From contig CALVFL010000016.1 in assembly GCA_944326825.1 (NCBI GenBank), positions 1 through 59,112 on the forward strand: 59,112 nt of DNA, in the 5' to 3' direction. The DNA is from an uncultured Erysipelotrichaceae bacterium (lineage in GTDB: Bacteria > Bacillota_I > Bacilli_A > Erysipelotrichales > Erysipelotrichaceae). Position numbers and translations under genes: made by a program. This document shows, one piece after another, positions 1-7,716 of the stretch. Positions within the stretch are counted from its first letter, which is position 1, and every line of letters starts with the position of its first letter. Under the pieces are notes generated by a model. The model made no database searches. It had not been told where the DNA came from and worked only from the letters and a program-made list of their open reading frames with translations.

Positions 1-160
1 TAAATGATAAGCCATAAATAAAGACATACTAAACCAATAATTGTAAGACTAAGGGCAACTGGAACCTATGGAATGACTAAAATCAACTTTGCCCCCTTTG
101 AAGTGGAAGTTAAGTTTTTAATTCAGGGAGGTATATAAAAAGATCAATGGTTAAGATATG
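1..160. other. Intergenic left edge, nothing recognised
   Basis: No open frame of useful length and no RNA gene could be recognised here on either strand. An AGGGAGGT string near 125-132 resembles a ribosome site but is not followed by a start codon with an open frame. It could be the tail of a gene or element lying outside the window. Confidence 0.4.
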
Positions 161-161
161 T

Positions 162-190
162 TTGGAAAATTGATAGTCATAGTATATAAT
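162..190 (+). promoter_or_regulatory. Promoter of the DedA gene
   Basis: TTGGAA at 162-167 and TATAAT at 185-190 are separated by 17 nt, a good sigma-A spacing. The DedA start codon lies 20 nt downstream of the -10 box, with GAGG in the short leader. Confidence 0.6.
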
Positions 191-210
191 AATGCATTGC
201 GAGGCAAACA

Positions 211-831
211 ATGGAAAACTTTATTTTAGACATGATGAATCAGTTTGGTTATCTGGGCGTATTCCTCTTGATAGCTATTGAAAATATCTTCCCCCCGATC
301 CCATCAGAGGTGATCCTGCTGTTTGGGGGATTTATGACCACTTACACATCTTTAAATATCTTCGGGATGTCGATCGCTTCTACGCTGGGTTCTTTGATCG
401 GAGCCATCGTTTTATATCTGATCGGCAAGTTCTTCAACAAGGAACGTTTAAAAGCGATCGTATCTTCTAAAGTCGGCAAGATACTGCGACTTAAAAACGA
501 AGATATTGATAAAGCTGATAACTGGTTTGAAACCAAAGGCAACAAGACCGTATTCTTTTGTCGTTTCATTCCTATCGTAAGAAGTCTTATCTCTATTCCT
601 GCCGGTATGAGCGAAATGGCGATGGGCAAGTTTTTAGTCTATACGATCACCGGTTCACTTATCTGGAATGTCGTTTTGATCGTAATGGGTTCGATCGTCG
701 GTGAAAACTGGACATCGATCCTAGAGATATTTGATACTTATTCACATATCGTTTTGATACTATTGATAATCATCTTTATCGCTTTAGTATTTATCTTCTA
801 TAGGAAAAGATTAAACAAGAAAGAAAGTTAA
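211..831 (+). CDS. DedA family integral membrane protein
   Basis: A 206-residue polytopic membrane protein of the DedA/SNARE-associated (VTT) family. Members are thought to be proton-dependent transporters or lipid scramblases, including recycling of undecaprenyl phosphate or phosphatidylethanolamine; the substrate here cannot be told. The first signature, ENIFPPIPSE, is at residues 24-33, in the re-entrant region. The second, RFIPIVRSLISIPAGMS, is at about 118-134 and carries the conserved arginines and glycine. A final membrane segment at about 178-198 is followed by a lysine-rich tail. The length is typical. A GAGG site 8 nt before the ATG supports the start, and the gene is a single transcription unit with its own promoter and terminator. 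Confidence 0.92.
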   Translation: MENFILDMMNQFGYLGVFLLIAIENIFPPIPSEVILLFGGFMTTYTSLNIFGMSIASTLGSLIGAIVLYLIGKFFNKERLKAIVSSKVGKILRLKNEDIDKADNWFETKGNKTVFFCRFIPIVRSLISIPAGMSEMAMGKFLVYTITGSLIWNVVLIVMGSIVGENWTSILEIFDTYSHIVLILLIIIFIALVFIFYRKRLNKKES

Positions 832-838
832 GAACAAG

Positions 839-865
839 CACAGGATCAAAAGATTCTGTGTTTTT
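839..865 (+). terminator. Terminator after the DedA gene
   Basis: CACAGGATC (839-847) and GATTCTGTG (852-860) form a 9-bp stem with one G-U pair and an AAAA loop, followed by TTTTT. It lies directly after the DedA stop codon. Confidence 0.75.
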
Positions 866-900
866 ATTTAGAGTGTTTTATATGCATCTAAGATAATGAT

Positions 901-1914
901 CTAATTGATATTCTGATCATCTTCTTTATCGTTTTGAGCTTCCAAAGGGGTAAGACCGTTGAAAGTGAAAAGACGGGTATTGCTTAAGATACTGTATAAG
1001 ATCGGCGTGTATTTTTTTAATTCTCCATATTCCATTAAATAGTTATCCATAAAGATCCTGACGATCTCTCCGATACCATAGTGATCAAATCTGATATACA
1101 GTTTTACCGTTTCATTGATGCCCAAGACTTCTTTCTCATTATAGTTAAGGCTTTTAGAAAGACGGTCTAGTTCCTGATAATCGGCTTCATCTTCGCTGAA
1201 ATAAGGATCTGCATAGTTAAGGACAGTTTCCAAAGGTAAAAAATAGCGAGGATACTTTGCATGAAGGGCAATGATCTCTTTGATGAGCGGGATATTTTCA
1301 ATGCTGATCATCGGTGTTTTGATATAACGTTCACCTTCTAAAGAGATCTTTTGATAACTGTAAGGACGATAGACGACTAAAAGTCTTTTTAAGAATAGTT
1401 CAAGGTCGTTTATTTGCGGATAGTAGATCTTTAACATTTCATTCAGATCCTTCAATTCAATGATGCCATAGATATTGACGATGCCTTTGAGCACTTTGTC
1501 TAATTCGTCATTCTGCAAGGCAAGATCATTGATTTCTTCTAAATCGATCTTTTTAAAAGCCAGATAGATCTCATGGGGGATGATGGCGATAACTTTATCA
1601 TCATCGTCATCATTTACTTTGATCAAGGCTAATGATTCCAAAGGATCAAGATAGTCATATTCTTCATTATTGACATTATAGATCCCGTTATTTAAAAGGA
1701 TGTTTTTTAAAAAAGCTAACTCTTGAGAAGTAAAACAGGCTAAGATATTCATCAGCTTTTTAGGGATGTTTAAAGTCAGATAACGACGAAAAGCTTCTTT
1801 TTTTAAAGAGAGATCTGTTTTCAGATGATAAGCTTTAGCTAAATGTTTGTAGTATCTTTTATCATCTAAAATATCATACAGTTTAAGATGTCCTTTGTAA
1901 CGTTCTAACAGCAT
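901..1914 (-). CDS. Uncharacterised 337-residue protein
   Basis: No family was recognised with confidence. The protein is soluble, has no signal peptide or membrane segment, and is rich in leucine, isoleucine, lysine and aspartate, with an acidic DDDDD run near residue 106. The predicted helical character and the acidic, low-complexity C-terminus (NDKEDDQNIN) resemble Firmicute-specific cytoplasmic proteins of unknown function. The frame is open for 43 codons further upstream (to 2043). However, the ATG at 1914 is preceded by AAGAGGT at good spacing, and a TATAAT box at 1926-1931 sits just before that, so the shorter start is chosen. It is divergent from the riboswitch operon. No catalytic motif was seen. 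Confidence 0.7.
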   Translation of the reverse strand: MLLERYKGHLKLYDILDDKRYYKHLAKAYHLKTDLSLKKEAFRRYLTLNIPKKLMNILACFTSQELAFLKNILLNNGIYNVNNEEYDYLDPLESLALIKVNDDDDDKVIAIIPHEIYLAFKKIDLEEINDLALQNDELDKVLKGIVNIYGIIELKDLNEMLKIYYPQINDLELFLKRLLVVYRPYSYQKISLEGERYIKTPMISIENIPLIKEIIALHAKYPRYFLPLETVLNYADPYFSEDEADYQELDRLSKSLNYNEKEVLGINETVKLYIRFDHYGIGEIVRIFMDNYLMEYGELKKYTPILYSILSNTRLFTFNGLTPLEAQNDKEDDQNIN

Positions 1915-2072
1915 ATTTAACCTCTTAACCATTATAGCAAATTCATGCCAAAGAGATAGGCTGAGTGACTTAATATTTAATATAAAACGATCATAAAATG
2001 ATGTAATGCAGAAAGGATTTTCAAGATGAGATTTAAAAGTCAAAGGGTAAAGAAATTATTTTTAAAAACCCC

Positions 2073-2100
2073 TTTTCAAAGTTGATTTATATGATATAAT
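2073..2100 (+). promoter_or_regulatory. Promoter of the riboswitch-controlled transporter operon
   Basis: TATAAT at 2095-2100 with a weak -35 candidate TTTTCA at 2073-2078 (16-nt spacer). The expected transcript start, near 2107, falls a few bases before the riboswitch P1 helix, which supports the assignment. Confidence 0.6.
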
Positions 2101-2110
2101 ATCTTCGTTC

Positions 2111-2178
2111 CTATCGTATATGTTTGCATAAATAGCGCAAACGTTTCTACCCGGTGGCTTTATACCGGACTACGGTAG
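2111..2178 (+). promoter_or_regulatory. Purine riboswitch aptamer, guanine class (C74)
   Basis: The whole purine-riboswitch fold can be drawn. P1 is CTATCG (2111-2116) with CGGTAG (2173-2178). P2 is GTTTGC with GCAAAC. The conserved J2/3 core GTTTCTAC follows, then P3 CCGGTG/TACCGG, and J3/1 reads ACTA. The base equivalent to position 74 is C, which in characterised aptamers specifies guanine-type ligands; adenine switches have U. The P1 3' strand CGGTAGA can instead pair with TCTATCG of the downstream terminator stem. Ligand binding should therefore stabilise P1, free the terminator and shut the operon off. The L2 and L3 loops depart from the usual GG/CC kissing bases and are instead AU-rich and mutually complementary. 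Confidence 0.87.
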
Positions 2179-2204
2179 ATTTTAAGGTTCTTTTCCAGTT
2201 CTTT

Positions 2205-2238
2205 AACTTCTATCGGCGACGATAGAAGTTTTTTATTT
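2205..2238 (+). terminator. Expression-platform terminator of the purine riboswitch
   Basis: AACTTCTATCG (2205-2215), a GCGA loop and CGATAGAAGTT (2220-2230) form a perfect 11-bp stem followed by a T-rich run. Its 5' arm is complementary to the riboswitch P1 3' strand, giving mutually exclusive antiterminator and terminator forms. Confidence 0.88.
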
Positions 2239-2249
2239 AAAGAGGTTGC

Positions 2250-3074
2250 ATGAAGAAGTATTCTTACATTTATTTGGTTGGACCAATCACGATTATCTTG
2301 GCTATATGCCTGTTCATTCCTCTTATAGCGGTATTAGTACCGACTTTCTTTGAGGAAGGCAGCATGTCTTTGGGAAGATATTTATCATTCTTTTCTGATA
2401 CATATTATCTCAATATTTTTGTAAGAACTATCAGAGTATCTTTAATATGTACGCTGGTCTGTATGATCTTAGGAATACCGACGGCGTATTTTATTTCCCG
2501 GACTTCTAAAAAGGTAAGAGGGGTTTTGATGGCTATCGCTATTTTCCCTATGCTTACCAATTCTGTCATCAGAGCTTTTGCGTGGATCAATGTATTGGGT
2601 AAAAACGGGATAATCAATCAGATCCTGGGAATATTTAATATCGAACCTGTTTCAATGTTATATACGGAGTTTTCAGTATTGATCGGTACGATCTATCTCT
2701 TCTTGCCGCTTATGATCATTACTTTAGTGGGAGTGATGGAAAATATCGATAACGATATGATGGAAGCAGCAGAGAGTCTGGGAGCTAATCGGATCGTAGC
2801 TTTCTTTAAAGTCATTTTGCCGATGAGCGTACCAGGGATCATTACCGGCAGCGTCTTAGTCTTTACTGGCGCCCTTACTGCTTATACTACTCCGCAATTA
2901 TTGGGCGGCCCCAGCAATATGTTAATGTCAACGCTTATCTATCAAAGAGCGATGACTTTAAACGACTGGACCAGTGCCAGTGTGATCGCTCTTATCATGA
3001 TCGTTACGACACTTATCGTCATGAAGGGCTTGAACTATGTCGCTTCTAAGTTAGATAAAAGGGGGCTTGAATAA
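2250..3074 (+). CDS. ABC transporter permease, PotB-like
   Basis: A 274-residue inner-membrane permease of the binding-protein-dependent family (spermidine/putrescine PotB type). It has about six transmembrane segments and the cytoplasmic EAA loop at about 172-191 (EAAESLGANRIVAFFKVILP), which contacts the ATPase. An AAGAGG ribosome site precedes the ATG, just after the riboswitch terminator. It is the first gene of the operon and its TAATG end overlaps the next permease start. Sequence family suggests polyamine transport. The upstream guanine-class riboswitch and downstream purine deaminases argue for a purine-related substrate, which is an inference. Confidence 0.88.
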   Translation: MKKYSYIYLVGPITIILAICLFIPLIAVLVPTFFEEGSMSLGRYLSFFSDTYYLNIFVRTIRVSLICTLVCMILGIPTAYFISRTSKKVRGVLMAIAIFPMLTNSVIRAFAWINVLGKNGIINQILGIFNIEPVSMLYTEFSVLIGTIYLFLPLMIITLVGVMENIDNDMMEAAESLGANRIVAFFKVILPMSVPGIITGSVLVFTGALTAYTTPQLLGGPSNMLMSTLIYQRAMTLNDWTSASVIALIMIVTTLIVMKGLNYVASKLDKRGLE

Positions 3075-3856
3075 TGAAAAAGGGTGGATTTATCACGATT
3101 GTAGCCGTTTTGGTCTTTGTCTTTTTGATGTTCCCTTTGGTGATCATAGCCTGCACAGCTTTTAATACGGCACCGACGATCAGTTTTCCGATCCAGGGTT
3201 TCACTTTAGACTGGTTTAAAAATGTCTTTGCCACTGAATCATTCATCGATGGTTTTAAATTAAGCTTCACTTTAGCGATCGTTGCAACGCTTCTGGCTTT
3301 ATTAGTCGGTGTGCCAGCCGCTTATGCCTTGAGCCGCTTCAGCATCAAAGGCAAGAAGTTTTTAAAGAACTACTTTTTATCGCCGACGATCATTCCTGGC
3401 ATCGTTTTAGGTTATGCCCTTTATCAGTTTATCGTTTTAACTTTAAAGATGGGTGTCATCGAGGGTCTTTTGATCGGTCATTTCATGGTCGTTTTACCCT
3501 ATATCATCAGAGTAGTCGGCTCATCTTTGGAACAGTTTGACTTTTCGATCGAAGAGATGGCCTGGACTTTAGGCTGTCCTAAGATCAAAGCCTTCTTTAA
3601 AGTGGTCTTGCCCAACATCTCATCGGGCATCGTTGCCTCGTTCATGCTGGCATTCATCAATTCATTCAATAATATCCCGATCTCAATGTTTCTAAGCGGT
3701 CCGGGCGTCAGAACTTTGCCGACCGCCCTTATGAACTATATCGAATATTTCTATGATCCGACAGTATCGGCGATCAGCGTACTGCTGATGATCGGTACGA
3801 TCCTCATCATGGTACTTGTAGAAAAGACGCTGGGAATCGGCGCACTCACAAAATAA
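3074..3856 (+). CDS. ABC transporter permease, PotC-like
   Basis: A 260-residue second permease pairing with the preceding one. It has an N-terminal membrane anchor at residues 7-29, a periplasmic segment with the FTLDWFKNVF signature typical of PotC-type permeases, then further membrane spans and the EAA loop at about 161-180 (EMAWTLGCPKIKAFFKVVLP). The start codon overlaps the stop of the upstream gene, so translational coupling is expected. Substrate is uncertain for the reasons given for the operon. Confidence 0.88.
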   Translation: MKKGGFITIVAVLVFVFLMFPLVIIACTAFNTAPTISFPIQGFTLDWFKNVFATESFIDGFKLSFTLAIVATLLALLVGVPAAYALSRFSIKGKKFLKNYFLSPTIIPGIVLGYALYQFIVLTLKMGVIEGLLIGHFMVVLPYIIRVVGSSLEQFDFSIEEMAWTLGCPKIKAFFKVVLPNISSGIVASFMLAFINSFNNIPISMFLSGPGVRTLPTALMNYIEYFYDPTVSAISVLLMIGTILIMVLVEKTLGIGALTK

Positions 3857-3865
3857 GGAGGCAGT

Positions 3866-4900
3866 ATGGCAGAAGTTAGATTAGAGAATATAACAGTCAG
3901 TTATGACGGCAAGAATAATGTTTTGGAAGGTCTGAACTTAAAAGTAAATGAAGGTGAACTTTTAGCTCTGCTTGGTCCTTCGGGTTGTGGCAAGACGACG
4001 ACTTTAAGAGTCATTGCCGGTTTTATCGATCCTAAAGACGGCCACATGTATTGCGATGATCGGGATTTTACGAGGATACCGGTCCACAAGCGCAACTTTG
4101 GTCTGGTTTTTCAAAGCTATGCTTTATTTCCGCATCTCAATGTTTATGAAAATGTCGCATTCGGTTTAAAACTGCGCAAGATGGATAAAGTGACTATCGA
4201 AAAGAAAGTTACTGAAATATTAAAAGTATGTGATCTTACCGAATTCAAAGATCGTTTGCCTAAAAATCTCTCCGGCGGTCAAAGACAAAGAGTGGCTTTA
4301 GCCAGAGCTTTAGTGATCGAGCCGGAACTGCTGCTTTTGGATGAACCTTTATCTAATCTTGATGCCAAACTGCGTTTAAATATGCGGGTCGAGATCAAAC
4401 GCATCCAAAAGAAACTGGGTATCACGACAGTATTTGTAACCCATGATCAGGAAGAATGTTTCTCGATCTCAGATAAAGTAGCTGTTATGAACGGCGGCGT
4501 GATCGAACAGTTCGGTACCCCTGAAGAGATCTATACCCGCCCGAAGACGGAATTCGTAGCCCGTTTTATCGGTTTTGAAAACTTTATCAAACTGCATAAA
4601 GTTGATGGGGTATTGGAGTGTGCGGATGGCACAAAGATAAGTGTAGATGATAGTGGCGATAAAGATGAATGTCTTTTGACGATTCGTCCGGATGACATCA
4701 AAATCGTCGCTGATGATTATAAAGGTGAAAACGTATTATGCGGGGAAGTGGTCGTTCGTACCTACCTTGGCAAGAGTTATCAGTATGAAACGATGACTCC
4801 CTTTGGCAAAGTAGTAGTCAATGATGCTTCGGGAACTCTTTATAATACCGGCGATAAGATCAGGATGGTCCTAGATAAAGCCAAGATCGTCTTAGTTTAG
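3866..4900 (+). CDS. ABC transporter ATP-binding protein, PotA-like
   Basis: A 344-residue cytoplasmic ATPase that powers the two permeases. Visible motifs are Walker A GPSGCGKTT (37-45), Q-loop VFQSYALFPH (81-90), signature LSGGQRQRVA (135-144), Walker B LLLLDEP (155-161) and switch histidine THD (192-194). The C-terminal part from about 270 fits a TOBE-type regulatory domain of the PotA/MalK/CysA subfamily. The length is normal, and AAGGAGG precedes the start. It lies between the permease and binding-protein genes. Confidence 0.92.
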   Translation: MAEVRLENITVSYDGKNNVLEGLNLKVNEGELLALLGPSGCGKTTTLRVIAGFIDPKDGHMYCDDRDFTRIPVHKRNFGLVFQSYALFPHLNVYENVAFGLKLRKMDKVTIEKKVTEILKVCDLTEFKDRLPKNLSGGQRQRVALARALVIEPELLLLDEPLSNLDAKLRLNMRVEIKRIQKKLGITTVFVTHDQEECFSISDKVAVMNGGVIEQFGTPEEIYTRPKTEFVARFIGFENFIKLHKVDGVLECADGTKISVDDSGDKDECLLTIRPDDIKIVADDYKGENVLCGEVVVRTYLGKSYQYETMTPFGKVVVNDASGTLYNTGDKIRMVLDKAKIVLV

Positions 4901-4927
4901 AAAAAGGAAGATGAAAAGGAGAAACAA

Positions 4928-5983
4928 ATGAAGAAACTTGCTGTATTAGTGCTGACACTGGCTTGCTTGCTTTCATTTGCCGGCTGTTCAAACGGCGGCG
5001 ATGAAACTGTCGAAGGCGAAAAAAGACAATTAGTCGTATCGACCTGGGGTCTTAGCGAAGATGTCTTGGTTGAAGATGTCTATGGACCTTTTGAAGAGAT
5101 CTGTGATTGTGAAGTCGTTTTGGAAACTGACACGACGGCTGCCCGTTATACTAAGCTTTCAACCAATCCAGACAGCTCGATCGATGTTATCGAATTATCA
5201 CAATCAGCTGCTGCCAACGGTTATGAAGAAGGATTATTTGAAAAGATCGACACTACTCAGATTCCTAATTTAGAGAATTTGATCGACGGTGCTCTTTCTA
5301 CAGTTGAACTTGGTTATGGTCCGGCTTATACTGTCAACAGTATCGGTATCATCTATAATCCGGAACTTACCGGTTTTGAGATCACGAGCTGGGAAGATCT
5401 TTGGGATCCACGTTTAGAAGGTATGATCTCTATTCCAGAGCTGGCTTCTACTTTCGGCCCGGCTATGGTTTACTTAGCCAGCGATCATGCCGGTGTAGAT
5501 ATTACTACTGATGACGGTGCAGCTGCTTTTGAAGCTTTAGCGGAACTAAAACCAAACATCGTTCGTACTTATGCTAAATCAAGCGACTTAGCCAATATGT
5601 TTGCAGCTGGCGAGATCGCTGTTGCCGTAGTCGGTGACTTTGGTGTGCCAGTTATCTCTAACGCTGCTCCAGAAGTTGAATTTGTCGTACCTGCCGATTA
5701 TACTTACGCTAACTTCAACACTATCGATATCAACAAGAATTCTGAAAATAAAGATCTGGCTTATATGTATATCAACTGGCGTATTTCGGAAGAATTGCAG
5801 ACAGTTACTTCCAAGACTTTAAATGAAGGTCCTGTCAACAAGAATGTTAAATTGACTGAAGAAGAAGCTCAAAACTTAACTTATGGCGATGTTGCCGACA
5901 GAGCCAGAGCCATCGATTATTCATTCGTCAATCCTTTAATGGAAGAATGGACTGATCTTTGGAACCGTACTTTAAATAGCTAA
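4928..5983 (+). CDS. ABC transporter substrate-binding lipoprotein, PotD-like
   Basis: A 351-residue extracellular solute-binding protein. The N-terminus is a lipoprotein signal with lipobox LSFAGC, cysteine 20 being the lipid-modified residue. The mature protein has the two-lobed fold of the PotD/PotF group, for example VSTWGLSED at its start and NSIGIIYNPE and TSWEDLWDPRLEG in the first lobe and hinge. It captures the ligand for the permeases encoded just upstream. AAAGGAG precedes the ATG. The residues that define polyamine binding could not be checked by eye, and the riboswitch context suggests a purine-like ligand. Confidence 0.88.
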   Translation: MKKLAVLVLTLACLLSFAGCSNGGDETVEGEKRQLVVSTWGLSEDVLVEDVYGPFEEICDCEVVLETDTTAARYTKLSTNPDSSIDVIELSQSAAANGYEEGLFEKIDTTQIPNLENLIDGALSTVELGYGPAYTVNSIGIIYNPELTGFEITSWEDLWDPRLEGMISIPELASTFGPAMVYLASDHAGVDITTDDGAAAFEALAELKPNIVRTYAKSSDLANMFAAGEIAVAVVGDFGVPVISNAAPEVEFVVPADYTYANFNTIDINKNSENKDLAYMYINWRISEELQTVTSKTLNEGPVNKNVKLTEEEAQNLTYGDVADRARAIDYSFVNPLMEEWTDLWNRTLNS

Positions 5984-5997
5984 TAAAGGAGAAAATG

Positions 5998-7716
5998 ATG
6001 AAGAGTATCATTCGTGGTGCCGAAGTATTCAATACCTATACAAAGACTTTTGAAAGAAAAGAGATCATCTTTGATGAGAGGATGATTTTAGAAGTCAAAG
6101 ATACATTGAGTGAAGATGATCTTTTTGAAGCGAAGATCATTGAAGCCAAAGGCCAATGGGTGATACCGGGACTTATCGATATTCATATGCATATCGAAAG
6201 TTCAATGACTACTCCGAAAGAGTTTTCTAAAAGAGTTATACCTCATGGGGTCACTACTGTTGTAGCTGACCCCCATGAGATTGCCAACGTGTTTGGCATC
6301 AAAGGCATTAAGAGTTTTATGGATCATAAAACCGGCCTTGATATTTTTTACGGCATACCGTCCAGTGTGCCATCTACTTCAAGTGAATATGAAACGACCG
6401 GCGGCATCATCGGTCTTGAAGAAGTAGAGCTGTTGCTTAAGGAAGAGAAAGTGATCTGCCTTGGTGAAGTGATGAACTTTAAGGATCTTGTGGCCAAGGA
6501 AGATACGCTTATAAAAAAGATCATTGCGTTATGCAAAGAAAAAAGACCGCTTTTACTTTTGGAAGGGCATTGTCCAAAAATCAGCGGCAGCGATCTTTCA
6601 ATGTATCTTCAAAGCGGCGTCAATGGCGATCATACGATGCAGACCCCCCAAAGCATTGTCGAAAAGATCAAAAACGGCATGTTTTTAGAGATACAGGGCA
6701 AGTGCATAACAGCAGAAAATATCAAGACTCTTGTCGATAATCATTTTTATGAATATTTTGCTTTAGTTACAGATGATACGATGCCTAACGATCTATTGAA
6801 AGGACAGCTTGATAAGATCGTTTTAAAGGCACACAGCTATGGTTTAGGACTTAATGAAGCTATCTATACGGCTACCTATACGCCAGCCCGAAGGATGAGG
6901 CTTGATGATCGGGGTGTCATTGCCCCCGGCAAGATCGCCGATCTTGTCATCTTGGATTCTTTGAAAGAACTAAAGACATCTAAAGTCTTTAAAAATGGCG
7001 AGTTATACTACGATAAAGAAAAGGGCTACCAGAAAAAGGAAGCAGAATATGAATTCCCTTCAGAGTTTTATCATTCGCTTAAATTGGCTGAAGTAAATGA
7101 AGATACCTTCAAAGTTAAAACTGATCCTGAATATCAGAAAGTCAAGGTCAATGTGATAAAGATCGCCATGGATTCAACGTTTACAAAGCTTGATGAAGCT
7201 CTTTTGGATGTAGTGGATGGCGAAATAAAATGGGAAGAGAGCGGTTTGAGCCTGCTTTGCTGTCTTGAAAGATACGGCAAAAATCACAATATCGCTTTTG
7301 CCTTTACTAAAGGAGCGATCAAAGAAAAAGGAGCTATCGCTTCTTCGTGGGCTCATGATCATCACAACTTAATGGTCATGGGTACCAGTGTTAAAGATAT
7401 GGTCAAGATCGCTAATACTGTTATAATTGAACAGGGCGGCTATGGTGTCAGCACTAACGAAGAAGTCAAAGCCTTTGCGAAACTGAATGTCGGGGGCATC
7501 GTGTATGACGGACCTTTAGAGATCCTGGCAGAGAATATCGATAAAGTCAAAGAAGTTATGATCAATGATCTGGGTTATGATCACTATAATCCGATCATGT
7601 CTTTTGCAACTTTGAGTCTGCCGGTATCGCCAAGTGTCAAACTCGTTGATAAAGGCATCATGATCGGTAAAGAATTAAAGATCATACCGCTAGTAAAGGA
7701 AGGTTTTAAATGTTAA
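5998..7716 (+). CDS. ade: Adenine deaminase
   Basis: A 572-residue amidohydrolase matching adenine deaminase, which converts adenine to hypoxanthine and ammonia in purine salvage. Features are the metal-binding HMHIESSM near residues 63-70, GVTTVVADPHEIANV, LGEVMNF, a GHCP segment, TDDTMPND, and the amidohydrolase C-terminal IAPGKIADLVILD. Of two adjacent ATGs, the one at 5998 is better spaced (6 nt) from AAAGGAG than that at 5995. The usual (S/T)DHE box appears as NGDHT, a change that could alter activity or specificity. The gene is 14 nt after the binding-protein gene and overlaps the next amidohydrolase, so it belongs to the riboswitch operon. Confidence 0.87.
   Translation: MKSIIRGAEVFNTYTKTFERKEIIFDERMILEVKDTLSEDDLFEAKIIEAKGQWVIPGLIDIHMHIESSMTTPKEFSKRVIPHGVTTVVADPHEIANVFGIKGIKSFMDHKTGLDIFYGIPSSVPSTSSEYETTGGIIGLEEVELLLKEEKVICLGEVMNFKDLVAKEDTLIKKIIALCKEKRPLLLLEGHCPKISGSDLSMYLQSGVNGDHTMQTPQSIVEKIKNGMFLEIQGKCITAENIKTLVDNHFYEYFALVTDDTMPNDLLKGQLDKIVLKAHSYGLGLNEAIYTATYTPARRMRLDDRGVIAPGKIADLVILDSLKELKTSKVFKNGELYYDKEKGYQKKEAEYEFPSEFYHSLKLAEVNEDTFKVKTDPEYQKVKVNVIKIAMDSTFTKLDEALLDVVDGEIKWEESGLSLLCCLERYGKNHNIAFAFTKGAIKEKGAIASSWAHDHHNLMVMGTSVKDMVKIANTVIIEQGGYGVSTNEEVKAFAKLNVGGIVYDGPLEILAENIDKVKEVMINDLGYDHYNPIMSFATLSLPVSPSVKLVDKGIMIGKELKIIPLVKEGFKC

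Noticed and set aside
342..629. Minus-strand open frame inside the DedA gene
   Set aside because: It is a shadow of the coding strand with no ribosome site and no family resemblance; the same holds for the many other short overlapping frames across the window.
2250..5983. Simple annotation as spermidine/putrescine transporter
   Set aside because: The family match is real, but the guanine-class riboswitch and two purine deaminases make a purine-type substrate as likely, so polyamine specificity is not claimed.
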